64,000 nucleotides of DNA from Fistularia commersonii (Eukaryota > Chordata > Actinopteri > Syngnathiformes > Fistulariidae), in assembly GCA_037954325.1 (NCBI GenBank), contig JBBMNZ010000030.1, positions 4,735,001 through 4,799,000 of the forward strand, written 5' to 3'. The translations under genes were made by a program, and so were the position numbers. This document shows, piece by piece, positions 12,301 to 24,035 of the stretch. Under the pieces are notes generated by a model. The model was not told the DNA's origin, did no database searches, and saw nothing but the letters and a program-made list of their open reading frames with translations. The number at the start of each line of letters is the position of its first letter. Position 1 is the stretch's first letter.

Positions 12301-13599
12301 AGAAAATCAAAAAAAAAAAAATGATGAATTTGAGAATATTAGGTATCTTCAATACATGGAAAGGGATGAGACACGAAGACGTATGTCGTTGTGATTCCTC
12401 AAATAATGAGCGTGCAAAGATGACCTCTCTCACTTCTCTTGATTTTTGCATTCGATCATAAAAGATGGTTTATTTTTTTTTAGGTGTTTCTGTCATACGA
12501 TGGTTTTGTCGTCCCCTTTTGCACTGTAGGAACTTTTTGCACTTCCGAGAAACGTTTTTGATGATTTAGCCTGTTTCTCCGTGCATGCGGACACCCTGAG
12601 AACAAAGAACCTCAGTTCCTAGAATAATTTCAGCCACTACTTCGAGGCAAGTTGTCTTTACGGTTCGTTGATAGAGCTGACGAATGTAGGTGATTGGTAT
12701 TATTCCTGCCATGCAATATTGTCATTGTATAACTAAGAGAACATTATCGAATGATCATCATCACTGCGGTATTTCTGTGTGTTCGATTGTCACCGAGGAC
12801 AACTAGCTTTATCAAACATCATGAGCCCGCACAGCTGAGCCCCCTGCTCCTGGACACTTTTATCACTAAGAGGATTAATGGAGGTTTTAGTCTTTTGTGC
12901 TTCTTGTCTGTCCCCAAAACATGAAAAAAAAAAAATAAAAATTATACAAAAACAAATTATTGTTATTTTTTTGATGCAAATCAGGCAGTTTCTGTTCCAT
13001 TGTACCGAGGTTGCATGAAATTCCGTTCTGGTTTTCAGCTTCCACAGCAAGTCACTTCCTTTCCAGTGTTGGAAAGATCCACTATAATGTTGATTGATTT
13101 TTTTTTCTTTTCTTTTTCTTTTACACCCTTCCATCATCACCCTTTTTCTTTTTCTAAGCTGCTTTTCATTTGCAGAACAAAGTAGGTCTGGGCTCCAGCC
13201 ATCTTTTTCATATTCCCCCTAAAATTCCCCCCCCAAAAAAAATTCTCAGCAAGTTTGAAGAATGTTATTTCAAATTACTGATTTGGATTGTCGACCAGCT
13301 AAGTTTTCAACAATCCTTCAGAAAGGGCCTGATGACACGTCTTTTGAAACAAAATAATAGCTGGTCGCGTATTGATGGATTCAGCCCCACCCGCCGCCGC
13401 GTCCTGTCACCGCCGTTTCTTCCAAACAAAGGCAAGGTGATAAAACGTGCGTCCCCTTTTTCCATTCCCTCATACCCGTCAAAGGAGTCTAAGTGCTTTC
13501 CATCACGCCGCCCATCATCCCTGGGTTTGCGAACGGTCCGGAGTGCCGCGCGAGGGTTAAGGAGCTAATTTCTGTAATTGATTGTCAGCATTGTCTGAC
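12301..13599. other. Non-coding DNA with A- and T-rich runs
   Basis: Contains A12-like runs near 12309 and 12925 and T/C-rich DNA at 13096-13160. A 132-codon frame at 13170-13568 crosses low-complexity DNA and has no recognisable domain. Nothing else supported. Confidence 0.5.
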
Positions 13600-13795
13600 A
13601 GCTCCCCCCCCCCCGATGATGGTGAACAAGTGCGCTGAAGGCCCAGCGAGTGATTGATCTGCCTGATCAATAGCTGAGCCGGCGCCACGTTGAAGACATC
13701 TCGCAGAGTTCAAGCTAAGTGCTAATGGTGAACGGTGCACGTGCGGGTTCCCTGTAGTTAGTAATTACTCTCCTAATACTCATCAATGCTTGAAG
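13600..13795. promoter_or_regulatory. Conserved-element-like block with small inverted repeat
   Basis: Contains ATTGATC-TGCCT-GATCAAT, a 7-bp inverted repeat with a 5-base spacer near 13653-13671, then TAGTTAGTAATTACTC near 13756. Repeat-free and motif-rich; conservation untested. Confidence 0.25.
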
Positions 13796-14889
13796 GTTTT
13801 TTGTTCTTCTACTCATACTATGACTTTTAACAGCGAGGAAAGTCGGTTCCTCGTCGGAGGAAAGGGACAAAACCGGGAACAGGCTTGTTATTCCGCCCCG
13901 AAATTGGTTTTATTTATGCAACTTAAAGCTCTCTCGGAAAGCAGCTCGCTTTCTGCCGACTTGTTTACGTCCTGTAGCCTCCCATCAAAGCTCGGAAACA
14001 GGAAGTGTCGAGAGGACAGTGAGAAGGGGACGGTATTACACCGGAATGTAGCCATTAACCCCCCCCCCTCCCCTCTTCCGCACCTCCACCCTCGACCCTT
14101 TTCTCATCGCATTCTACCTATTTGAGCATTTCCCCCATCACCGCCAGCGTCGGGTACGCCTGATTACAAACGATAGAGAGAGAGAAAAAAAAATAAAAAT
14201 CAGCCTCCGTCACAGCTGCGACTCCCGCTGGCCGAGCTGGCAGACCTGGGCGACGGGCGTCGTTCGAATGTGTCCGCTCTGATATTTCCCCTCTATCTCC
14301 CTTGACCTGATAATGTGAACCCCCTAATGAAGCTATTGTGCGGCTGTCTGAAGCCATTGTCTTCCAGAGGGAACTTTCTTTTCTCTCCCCGACGCCGTCT
14401 CCGCTCGGCGACGAGCGCACCTGTAATGGCCACATCTCCCCGTCTCCCCATCTCTGTTCTGCGTCCCGCTCTCATTTATTTTTTCCGTCGCGTCATTGTT
14501 CTCGGCGTTTGGTCAGCTCGCGTTATCTACGTGGCCATTTTTGTTTTCCGACCCTCGACTCACCCGGAGTTTTTGAGGCATGGCAAAAGTGATCGGTCAA
14601 ATCAAATCGAGTGTCAGTATTTCCGCTTGCTGTGTCGCCCGTCTCATATGAATTAATTTCAACAAATGGGTTGTTCGTGAGTCAGCATCTCCTGTGTCCG
14701 ATCGCAACTGCGGAAGAGGCTCATCTCTGTTTAAAGTCGGTAAATTCGGGATCCAAGTCTGCGCGATTGTTTCTCCAGTCCAAATAAGCACCTCTGAATA
14801 AAAACCTTTACTGTTATTGTCCAAATCTTCCAAAGACTCATCTAAAATTCAGAAAAATACATTCATAAACGATGCCAAGTCTCTCACAC
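13796..14889. other. GC-richer non-coding DNA
   Basis: Overlapping open frames on both strands at 14118-14656 reflect higher GC content rather than a gene: none has a recognisable domain and frames in opposite directions are equally long. Confidence 0.5.
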
Positions 14890-15423
14890 TGTGATGAGCG
14901 CAGCTTATGTTGGACTAAAAAAAAAAAAACGGAGACATCCTGACCCATTTTTAAATTTCCTTCTGTCAGTATGTTATAAGATGCTTTTGAACGGGAAAGT
15001 TCTAATAAGTATTCAGCTCAAATTTCGCTCCTCCTCATGGGAGACCTTTTTTGTTTTACGTTCACTCCGGCACAGAGGGACCGCGATAAGGACAGGCGTG
15101 ATGCAAGAGTCTGCGACGTGCACCTTAAGTGCCACGCTCAAAAACAAACCGCGATTTAGAGGAACAGGACAACACGGAGAGCTAAGCTGCCTATTTATTT
15201 CGGCCAAAATGTTGGTGTTCGGCAGCGATACCTGGATACCACTCTGTGGCGAAGCAGGACAGAAGAGCTTGGACTTCTTTGTCCAAAACAGCAGACTAGT
15301 GACATGATACTTTTTAAAAATAATACAGAAGTTGCTGGTATGGGGCGTGGCTTACGAGTTCTATCGAACCCCTACTTCACGTTAGTTTCTCAGAGTAGGA
15401 GCTATCATGGTTCTAGGACAGGG
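14890..15423 (+). repeat. Dispersed element family R, copy 1 (left part)
   Basis: Shares with the copy at 38160-38834 the segments GCGTGATGCAA(g/a)(a/c)GTCTGC, GTGCACCTTAA, AGAGCTTGGACTT and CTTACGAGTTCTA, in the same order. It is interrupted at 15424 by a hAT element directly after GGTTCTAGGA. The class is unknown to me; multiple interspersed copies suggest a DNA transposon derivative. Confidence 0.55.
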
Positions 15424-16045
15424 GTCGGCAACCCGTAACACCCAAAGAGCCATTTGGACCCGGTTTCCTCGGAAAAGAAAACACTGGGAGCCGCAATTAC
15501 TTTTTGACGTCTAAAATAAATAAAAAAAAAAGGTACCACTGTATATATAGCTTTTTATTACCTTTACACTTTGTATAAATAAGTGTGTGGTGTGTTGCGG
15601 CTGAAATTCACAAAGTATTACAGAGAAAATTAAATTTTATTTATGTAATTAACTCATTTTGAGCTTTGGGCTTTCAGAGCATTTAGCAGAGCCTTGACCT
15701 GAATTTTAAAAATAAATCGGGGAAAAAAATCACTGTGTCAGTAAACAATAAAAAATAAATATTTGCAAAATATCTTCATAAATATCTATTTTACCTGGTT
15801 TATGGGACTTCTGCTCCTGAATTTCTGCCGCGCAGCATCTGCAAATCGGGACTTTACCGGCCGGCGGGTATACCGGCTTCCGCGAGTGTGACGAAAAATA
15901 ATAAATATAATTTTATTTAATATTTCAAGATCACAATAATCTTCCAACTTAGAACTAAAAGTTAAAAAAATGAATTAACACAAATGAAATATACTTCAAT
16001 CAAATATTTATCATTTATTTTCCCAAGCCACTCGGAGCCGCAGTG
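15424..16045 (+). mobile_element. hAT (Charlie-like) element, left terminus intact, right end degraded
   Basis: Starts with CAGGGGTCGGCAACCCG and continues with AAGAGCCATTTGGACC and GGGAGCCGCAATTAC, a common non-autonomous hAT consensus. The interior is AT-rich. Near 16020-16045 the GGAGCCGCAGTGTAAAGATG subterminal motif is present, but the expected mirror-image terminus is missing. It sits inside a family R copy and so is younger than that insertion. Confidence 0.7.
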
Positions 16046-16190
16046 TAAAGATGATGCCGAGTTCCTCTGCTGTCCGAATGCACGAAGAAGCGACCTGGTT
16101 CCTGGAAAGGTTCTGTGAACTGCAAAACGTTCTGAAAGTTACACACAGATCCTGTTAAGTGTTTCCAAGCCACATATCGGCATCATAAAC
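16046..16190 (+). repeat. Family R copy 1 (right part, after hAT)
   Basis: GGTTCCTGGAAAGG and GAACTGCAAAACGTTCTGAA resemble the corresponding part of R copy 2 (GAGGAACTGCAGAAAGTTCC at about 17839), consistent with family R resuming after the hAT insertion. Confidence 0.35.
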
Positions 16191-17499
16191 AAGATGATCG
16201 GGCCGATGTAATAAGAGATGTTGGCGCCTCTCATTTCCTGTCAGCATCTCGTCACACTTCCCCACTTCCAAACCAACCCCCGTGTGGATCCGAACCCCCC
16301 GACCACATCCGGCGCCGCCTTCATGACTCTCTTGGTGTCCCGGCGAGCACCTCAATGTCTCCAACGGAGGAGTCGCTGTGTCTGAATCCACAGCAGGCCG
16401 AACTGTGAGGTCACAATTTGAATTAAACGCCACGTTAATGAGCGCCGGCACCCGATTTTCACTATGCGCTGCTCTCCTTTGCTCTCGGGGAAGAGATCAT
16501 AAAATGGGTTCAGTATCTCCTCTCTCGTCTTGTATTTATTTTAGTTTTTTTGTTTGTTTGTTTTTTTTTGTTCGCAAGCCCGCATCCGTCCCGACAGCCA
16601 ATCTGACGCAAATTGCTTATTGTGCTCCGAATGCGGCGCGGAGAGAGAACCCGTGTGAAGCTGATTTCCATCCACGTCTGGCACACTTGTCACGCCTTGA
16701 ACTGACTGTGCACCGACGTTTTAAATGCCACATTTCACTACATGTCCCCTGAGGAACCGGAGATTTTGAATTTATTTTCACGTTATATATATAAATAACA
16801 TAAGACTCTGTGTGGGTGTTTGAGAGCGAGGGAGGGAGAAAGAGAGCGAGAGAGAGATAGAGAGACCGCCTTCTTTCTTTTCTCATTTCCTAATGCAAAC
16901 AGCGTTGTTTTAAAGGAATATCACTTTCCCTGTATGTGATTTTTTTTTTTTTTTTTTTCTTTCATGCCAAGATTTCCTGAAACCGGTAGCGGGAGTGACA
17001 TGCTTGCGGCGCGCCCGTCGAACAGCGCGAGCCGAGCAACGTAGACACCTTTGATGAAAACAAGCTAAAGAGCCTTTGATGCAGAGAGTTTATGAGGCTG
17101 ATTCCAGCTGCTCGGCGCTCTTCAAGGCCGATCCTGCTGCGGCCTCTCCTACCAAATTAGAAATGGCACCTGTATACCTCCTTTTTTTTATTCTTAAACA
17201 ATAAGCAGTTACTCTTTTCCTCCGGTTTGTCAACCACACAACATATTTGTCCTGTTATGTACGCCTCGCAGCGGGGGGGGGGGGGGTCGCGGAGCCTTCA
17301 CGTCGCCGCGGAAAGAATTGCATTTGTCAGTCTCGGAATGAGAGCGTAACGCGCAACCCAGTAATAGACGACTCATTTGTGTAATTACGCTAATTCGGTT
17401 TATTAGACGCAAACAATGGAACCGTTGTGGATGTCTGTGTGGAAACAACGTGGTAGTTAGTTGCAGGAACGTCATCAAGGGAAATGTAAAATATTAGAG
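16191..17499. other. Non-coding DNA with homopolymers
   Basis: No gene recognised. It includes a T19 run at 16940-16958, a G14 run at 17273-17286 and a GA-rich stretch at 16825-16865. Frames at 16378-16752 and 16155-16451 overlap on opposite strands and carry no known domain. Confidence 0.5.
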
Positions 17500-17990
17500 A
17501 GATCTCAACCGTCCAGCTCCAGTTCTGTTTGAGAAACTACCTTTTAGAGCTTTGACCTCTTCGTTGGTTCATTTCTTGCCGCTTTTGTCCATTTCATAGC
17601 AAGAAAACAGCTGACCAGTGACAATGCTAATTTCATTAATATGGCGAGATGTTTCCGGTATTAGGCGTGGCTTTTGAGATCTACCAATCACCTACAGTCC
17701 ATCATATGCGTTCCTATAGAACTATAAATAGTCTGTGCTTCGGAGCAGAATCTAAAATGGCTCGAGGAATCGAGGTCCAAATCCCAGGATCCCGTGTTGT
17801 CCGAAACGCCAAGAAAAGGGGCCTGATTTTTAAGAGGGTCGAGGAACTGCAGAAAGTTCCTACGGTGAGAAAGGAGCCGATGTCTAAGTGCAACATCGAA
17901 AGGCAGTTTGTGTCTTTTTTTCTGTTTGTGCTATTAGAGAGCCGCCTTCGCTCCTCCTTAGAATGCCTTTAATTTAATTTCTTTAATTTC
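17500..17990 (+). repeat. Dispersed element family R, copy 2
   Basis: AAGAAAACAGCTGACCAGTG (17601-17620) matches the copy at 38641-38660 exactly, and GGCGTGGCTTTTGAGATCTAC plus a CTATAGAACTATAAA and a CTTCGGAGCAGAATCTAAA segment follow in the same order as CTATAGAACCATAAA and CTCCGGAGCAGGAGCTAAA in that copy. The small open frames here are not conserved as proteins between copies. Confidence 0.6.
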
Positions 17991-18329
17991 CTCCTTTTAG
18001 ACTTTTTAATGAAACAAAAGCACAGAGAGAAACACTGACACGTAAGACTCCGTTCCATTTCCATGTTCCAAGACGTCGTATCCACATAATTTGAACACAA
18101 CCGTCAAGAATGTCGTTAAATGGACGTTTGCTTTTTCACGCAACTACAATCCAACAGTATTTTCTACTGTAAATGGATAATAATATACACTTGTATACCA
18201 TTGTAATATTATGACAGGCCTCCGTGTGTTTCCAACGAAGGAGCTCATAGTGTCTAGAAATGTAAAACACAGAGGGGGCCGTTCGGGTTTGTATGCTGCA
18301 ACGCCACGCACACAAGCGCTGGGGCGTTT

Positions 18330-18720
18330 TGTATTTTTAAGGTGTGTCTGCTCGTGATGAAGCCACTACAGAAGCCTCACACTATCAGGAAACAGCTGTC
18401 CAGCTCTAATCTTTTTATGAGCGATATGCTGTTTTTAATGAAAGCCCTTGCAGCTCTCTACAATCAGCTAGCCATATCAGAGCTTATATTTCATCCTGCT
18501 ATTGTGATGTCATCACCAGGCGTAGCCATAATACATAATTCCCTGTGTTATGACAAACTGTGGCCTCGGGCCAGAGAGGTATATGAACGCTTTTGGGCTT
18601 GTGTCAAGTCCGTGCCATTTGTGCTGAAATAATCGCTCTCGGCTTGTTGCGGGATCACAGGAAATAAAGGCTGGCATCGCACAACAAATAGGTCAGAGCT
18701 ATTTGAATAAAAAGTGAAGA
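18330..18720. promoter_or_regulatory. Conserved-element-like block
   Basis: About 390 bases without simple repeats, with TTTTTAATGAAAG, a near-palindromic TGATGTCATCA (CRE/AP-1-like) near 18506 and several CAGCT E-box-like cores. A 96-codon plus frame covers most of it; low CpG and a relaxed frame make a regulatory element likelier than an exon. Confidence 0.3.
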
Positions 18721-19398
18721 AGTCAAACGAATTGCTCCGCAGCTTCTCACCGCACCGATTCCTTGCTTAGCTCTTTGTCTCTCGCCGCTTCCCGTCACTT
18801 CCTGCCAAAGCTCCCAAAGCCACACGTGGGTTTAGTTTCACAAATACTTCACAGAGCAAGGGATGAAAACAAAAGAGATTCACCTTGCTTTAATTTGCAG
18901 CTCCGGCAATCTGATCAGACATGATCCAATATCAATGTCTGACTGTTATATAAATATGTTTAGTTGGGTTTATACAGTTGGGAGGAAGATACGTGGTCAA
19001 ACCTCGTGTGTTTTCTCTTTTGCGAATCTCTTCTACAGCACAAGTTGACTCCGATGTTGCTCCAATCATTATGCTTGGAATTCCACTATATTGCTGGTTG
19101 CCATGGCGTTTAGCATTCATTAGTGTGGAAGGTTGAGCATCCGAAGCTGCGAAAGGACGGAGCGTCTGTTTGGCTGCTGAGTTCAAATCCGCCACTGATG
19201 ACAGTCTGTAACTCCAAAGTTCCGATTCTGCTCATAATGGAGGCGCAGCCGTCGCACCAGATCCCGTGCACGAATACAATCGAAGGTTAATGAGCGAATC
19301 ATTTAATCACGCTCTTCATTGTTGTGTACTTTATTTGGATATATTACTTTTAACACATTTATATCCAGGATAAGAACACACTGGACTTTATCTGAATC
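18721..19398. other. Unique non-coding DNA
   Basis: No repeats or gene recognised. Overlapping frames on opposite strands near 18863-19195 have no known domain. Confidence 0.45.
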
Positions 19399-20043
19399 AG
19401 GGGTGTCAAACTCATTTCTCATCGCGGGCCACATACGGCCTAGGTAGATGTCAAGTGGGCCGGACCATTAAAATAATAGCATATTCAACAATAAATAACC
19501 AAAATATCATGTCTTTCCTCTGTTTTGGTGTAAAGAAGTACAAGGATATTAGAAAATCTTGGAATTTAATGACCGATCCCTTTACAAAACATTTCATGAA
19601 ACACCTCATATTTCCTTAGACAAAAGTGCAATTTACTTCTATCATTCACATGTATGAATTGCAATCATGTGATCATGAGATCCCACTGATCGTACAAAGG
19701 CACAAAACTTTAACAAGTAATTGGTATTGGAAAATACAGTAATGCACTTTAAGATTAAATGAGACTTATAAAGAAAGGGATTTTTAAACCATTTACACAT
19801 GTGCATATAAAATCTAAATTGAATCCCTGCCTACACCCTCCAAACTAAAAAGGGTGCCATTAAATGTGTAAGGATTGGAGTATTCACCTGTCCTGTAAAT
19901 GTGTAAACTTCATCCATGAATCATGGATACTCATACAATACATACTGAATATGTATGGAGTTGCATGAACAGTAGAATTCCGTCATTCTAGTTTGTTGTG
20001 AAGCTGGTGACTTAACTTTAAATTGCACATATTCACTGATTTC
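19399..20043 (+). mobile_element. hAT element, left end with degraded body
   Basis: CAGGGGTGTCAAACTCATTT followed by GCGGGCCACATACGGCC and GGGCCGGACCATTAAAATAA is the well-known left end of an abundant hAT MITE group in vertebrates. AT-rich body follows, but the mirror right terminus is not found before the family B repeat at 20044, so the right limit is arbitrary. Confidence 0.6.
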
Positions 20044-20220
20044 TCGGCTATCGGTGAAAGTCTATCACAGGGCCGCACATAGAGACATAAAACCATCCAC
20101 TCATCCGTTCATATGAAACTCCTGCATGTTTGACCGTGGGAGGAAATCTCCCCTGTCGGAATCGAACCAGAGACCTACTTGTGCGGGGCGGAAACCGCTG
20201 ACCAGCTGATAACCCTTTCT
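20044..20220 (+). repeat. Family B repeat fragment (plus)
   Basis: AGTCTATCACAGGGCCGCAC, ATAGAGACATAAAACCATCC, GACCGTGGGAGGAAAT and ATCGAACCAGAGACCTACTT correspond in order to the middle and 3' parts of family B. The head is missing. Confidence 0.7.
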
Positions 20221-21629
20221 TGCAAGCATTTGATTTTAAATTGTGCACGGTGTCGTTCCAAAGGGTCGATAATGCATACCATCACAGAGGATGGAATTGT
20301 TCGTTACGCGGCTAATATGTTTCTCACTCTCAGTTCCGGACGCTCTCGTCCAGTTGGCATCGCTAGCGAAGAGCTCATGTAGCGAGCGAGGGGATTGGCC
20401 GGGATCTTGATTGAATCAAGATGTTCCTTTGGCACGTTGGACGCCACCTGAATTCGGGGTTCAAAAAAACACTGGCGTGTAGAAGGCGGAAAGGTGGCGG
20501 CTTTTCTTTTTTTCTCCAACGTTGCATTACTTTCCAACCTCTGCTGTCTCTCAGCCCTAAAAAAAAAATCTTTATCTGCTACATGATGCATGAAAGCACA
20601 CTGTCTTCTCATACAACTTTACATGACCTCTGACCCCGTCTGCACAGATGCAATATGACCTGGCTGCCATCATCCATTTTGGCCCCAGGAGTGGATTCAA
20701 TGAATTTTTATGATGCCATGTGTGTGTGTGTGTGTGTGTCTCGCTTTGGCGCTTTTCCTCTGATCCTCGTCACCACCGCTTTGTCTCGCAAATACATCAC
20801 GCGCTTAAAAGAAAATTAAAAAAGTAAAGAGTAAGAAAACCCTCTTTGAATTTTGGAATTCATATTTATTATTTCCGCAATAAATAGCAAGTAGATTGTT
20901 CTCTCCTTAAGCTTGTGACAGGCAGCATTTCCAATTTTTAAAAACGTGTCTATTCTGAATTTTGGCTTTCTCCATTGAACATTTGGCCGTCGGCTTTATA
21001 AAAAGCTTGCATGTGTTCAAACGCTCTCCCTCCAAGTATCTGCCTATTCCGCTGATATTTCCAGGGCCGTGGTTGTAAAATTAGAGTCCACTATTTTTTT
21101 TGGTAATTTGGGGGGAACATTGGATTTAACACCTATTGTTTGACTTTTTTTAAATTGCCAACTCAGGTTTGCAGCCATTTGGGTGATTTTTCTTCTTTTT
21201 TTTTTTTGGCTACGAGTGGCGATTTTCACAGAAGCGGATCGACTCCCTGTCAGTCGGCGCCGCACAGAGAGGCTCGAATGATCGTCTCCCTTATTCAGTG
21301 TCTTTTCGCGTTTCCCTCAGGAGCCTCTCAAATTGTCAGAGCCAGGCAACGGCTCTATGTTCCCCTGGGGAGGCCTGAATATCCAGGGAATCAGGCGTCA
21401 TTTAGCCCGTAAGAGCCTGTTTCTTTGCCTGACACTTTGCATTGCTTTTAATTTCCTCTTTCCCTCCTCTCCCTCTGTGAAGGCATTCCGTCTTTTCGGC
21501 ATCTCATGAGGCGCCCTCGTCCATACGACCCCCAAAAACTCCTCGTCTCCCCAGTAAATATAATGTTCTCGATTATATTCACCTCTGCTATTTCGTTGTA
21601 TGAAAAATAGGGTTACTCATTTACATGTA
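20221..21629. other. Non-coding DNA with a short (TG)n
   Basis: A (TG)n tract lies at 20719-20739. Frames at 20304-20612 and 21140-21412 have no known domain. No repeat termini recognised. Confidence 0.5.
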
Positions 21630-22173
21630 CAGAATACCCTTGTTTTTCACGGGGGTTACGTTCCAAAAAGAACCTGTGATAGGCAAAATCCGTGAAGTAG
21701 AAACCTTTATTTTTTTTTACACTCATTATACAATTAAATACTCTATTATACATTGCTGCTGTCGTCCTTATGTTTTTTTTTTCCTTCTTTATGGAACGAA
21801 CAGAAGATTCATTAATTCCGTAATGCCGACCTACAGCCGCATAGCTTTTACCTTCCCTTAGCATGTCCAGAAGTTTAACTTTATCTGCGATAGATAACAT
21901 CTTCCGCTGCCTTTTGAGCCCTGCTGAAGGTGTCACAGGTTTGTCAACATTATGGGTTTAGAGAAACTCGAAATTGCGAGAGAATTTGCACGTACGTAAT
22001 GTAAATTTGGCAAGCTGTTTTACGTATGTGTACCTATTAAACTGCAACGTTATTGACGCACAGGTAGAGACGAAGCGGAGTGACTTTTTAGCCAATCAGA
22101 ATGCAGAACACAATGCACGATGCAAATCCGTGAAGTAGCGAAACCGTGAAAAGTAAACGGCGAGGAATCACTG
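21630..22173 (-). mobile_element. Tigger-type DNA transposon with remnant transposase N-terminus
   Basis: A 544-bp element flanked by TA on both sides (21628-21629 and 22174-22175), the Tc1/mariner/pogo target duplication. The left end CAGAATACCC...TTTTTCACGGGGGTTACG and the right end, read in reverse, CAGTGATTCC...CTTTTCACGGTTTC, are imperfect terminal inverted repeats. The minus-strand frame starting at 21936 encodes KRQRKMLSIADKVKLLD, then GKSYAAVGRHYGINESSVRS and IKKEKKNIRTTA, the N-terminal psq-type helix-turn-helix of Tigger transposases. The frame then collapses, and the catalytic DDE region is absent: an internally deleted, immobile copy. Confidence 0.85.
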
Positions 22174-22369
22174 TATCGTGTTCCTTGCTATGTCCTTAAC
22201 TTTAAAAAAAAAAGATCACATTCAACTTCAAATTCACGGGAAAGAAAACCCTTCATATCCTCAACATGCTGGTTGAGCTCCAAACTGCAGACATAGTTAA
22301 AGTGTCATATACGACAGGGATGAAGCAGGAATGAGGACAAAGTGCTGTTACAAAGAAAGTGCGGGGGTT

Positions 22370-22374
<5 letters not shown>

Positions 22375-22407
<33 letters not shown>
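22375..22407. repeat. (GT)n microsatellite
   Basis: Thirty-three bases of GT dinucleotide, preceded by GTTT. Confidence 0.97.
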
Positions 22408-22410
<3 letters not shown>

Positions 22411-22549
22411 TCGCTGCATTTATATGATCTCATATGCGATGCAAAAAATATATAAAAATATGAACAGCACATTATGTGGGAAGGGCTAAATGGAAATCCA
22501 ATATAAAGAAGCAGGTTGTGATCACCGTCTGCTCAGCCGTTCCTCTTGT

Positions 22550-22665
22550 CACGCATGTGCAACATACAACCGTTCACTCTCATGCGCACATCATATAGAG
22601 ACATGCAACCATTTACTCACACGTACTTTTGTGAGAAGACCGTCTCCTTAGCAATTTAATAATAC
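22550..22665 (+). repeat. Family B repeat fragment (plus)
   Basis: Two tandem-like units (CATACAACCGTTCACTCTCA then ATAGAGACATGCAACCATTT) and GACCGTCTCCTTAGCAATTT match the middle of family B. Confidence 0.55.
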
Positions 22666-23800
22666 TTTCGGTTGCTCAGACGGCACTGATTTGATCTTGA
22701 GGCATCTTAACATTTGTATCAATTAAGCCACATTTTGAGCATAATTTTGGGAAAAAAACAACAAAAAACGTGTTATTGTAGATTGCTGTGCTTTTCTGCA
22801 CATTCAAGAAAAAAATGGACCTTACAACCAGTTTCCAGTATCGTCAAAAGTATATAGTTGAAGTATAATATAGTAACTGCACAAACATTTTTGAGTAACC
22901 CCCCTCTCCCCTCCACGAGACGACTTCTTTAAATTTTAATAATTTCTGTTAAAAATGGAAATACTGGCCATGGTGCATGTTGGATAAATTTGCTCTGCTG
23001 CTCTTTTTCTCTCCTGTTCCAAGTCATTGTTCTGCCAGTGTGATGGTAAGTGGGCCTCAGATGGCATCCATAAGGAAATGAAGCTGCTTCAGCAGCCATA
23101 TGTGGTTAGGGATTTGCTTTGGGAGGGAAAAAAAGGCAAAGTGGATTTTGTTTATCTTGCATAAAGGTAGCAGAAGAGAGGCTGATGACTGCAGTTTCTG
23201 GTCTCTCAGATCTTTATGGTTCTTCTCTTTGTGACCACCAAACGCATATAATGACATATACAAGTAAGGAACCTGGAACTCGCAGGGCTTTCAAACAAAA
23301 TGAACCCACAAGGCTCATTTATGCTTATTATTGAATGCGCAAATCTACATTTATTTTGTGTGCAATTCTGTGCGATTTTGCGGATGTGTAGCCGAACACC
23401 GTAAACAGTATAGAGCAGTTCCACCAGAAGTCATGGGGGGGCAGTATCCTCTAATACGACCAGTGAAAGGAGCAGAGGGACAACATAGAATCGGTATGAC
23501 CAGGGAGAGGAATTCGCGGTCCACATGCCGCTATATATTTAGTGGCCGCACAGACCGCCACTGTCGACGGCACCAACCCATGTTTTAGTCTCTCTTTTAG
23601 ATAGTGCATTATCGCCAGTTCTTGCAGCGTCATCATGTTTACTGTCTGAAACCTAACGGGCAACTCAAAAGTGAATGCTGAACTCTGCAGTGCCCTCTAG
23701 TGGATGCATTGCCTAATAACCACGGCAACCCATAGCATGCACGGGAGGTATGTGGGCAGTGACGTTGGACAACGTTTGAAACTGACTGAGCTATTGTTTA
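22666..23800. other. Unique non-coding DNA
   Basis: AT-rich to 23,000, then mixed. GCAGTGCCCTCTAGTGG at about 23686 is a motif I have seen at ends of fish repeats, but no partner terminus was found. Frames on both strands at 23057-23663 have no known domain. Confidence 0.45.
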
Positions 23801-24035
23801 TTTACCTTTGGCTACGCCCTTCAGGGGTCCCCACAACCGACCTCCTCCACCCTAACCTTATTCTCTGTGTCCTCTCATCTCACACCAACTAGCCGACTAA
23901 ATCTCCTCTTTGCCTGGCAGTTTCAACCTCAGCATCCTTCTACCGTTATATTTTCTATCCCTCCTCTGCATGTGACCCAACCATCTCAGTCCGGCCCCTC
24001 TGACCTTGTCTCCAAAACCGCTAACATGTGCTAAA
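23801..24035 (-). mobile_element. RTE-type LINE, C-terminal remnant of the polyprotein
   Basis: Read on the minus strand, codons give RGAGLRWLGHMQRRDRKYN followed by GRRMLRLKLPGK, matching the R-W-x-G-H-x-x-R-R...Y-x-G-R-R-x-L-x-x-x-L-P-G signature near the C-terminus of RTE-clade (and related) LINE proteins in fish. A stop follows after GKEEI and the 3' end is near 23801. It is truncated and has decayed. Confidence 0.6.
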
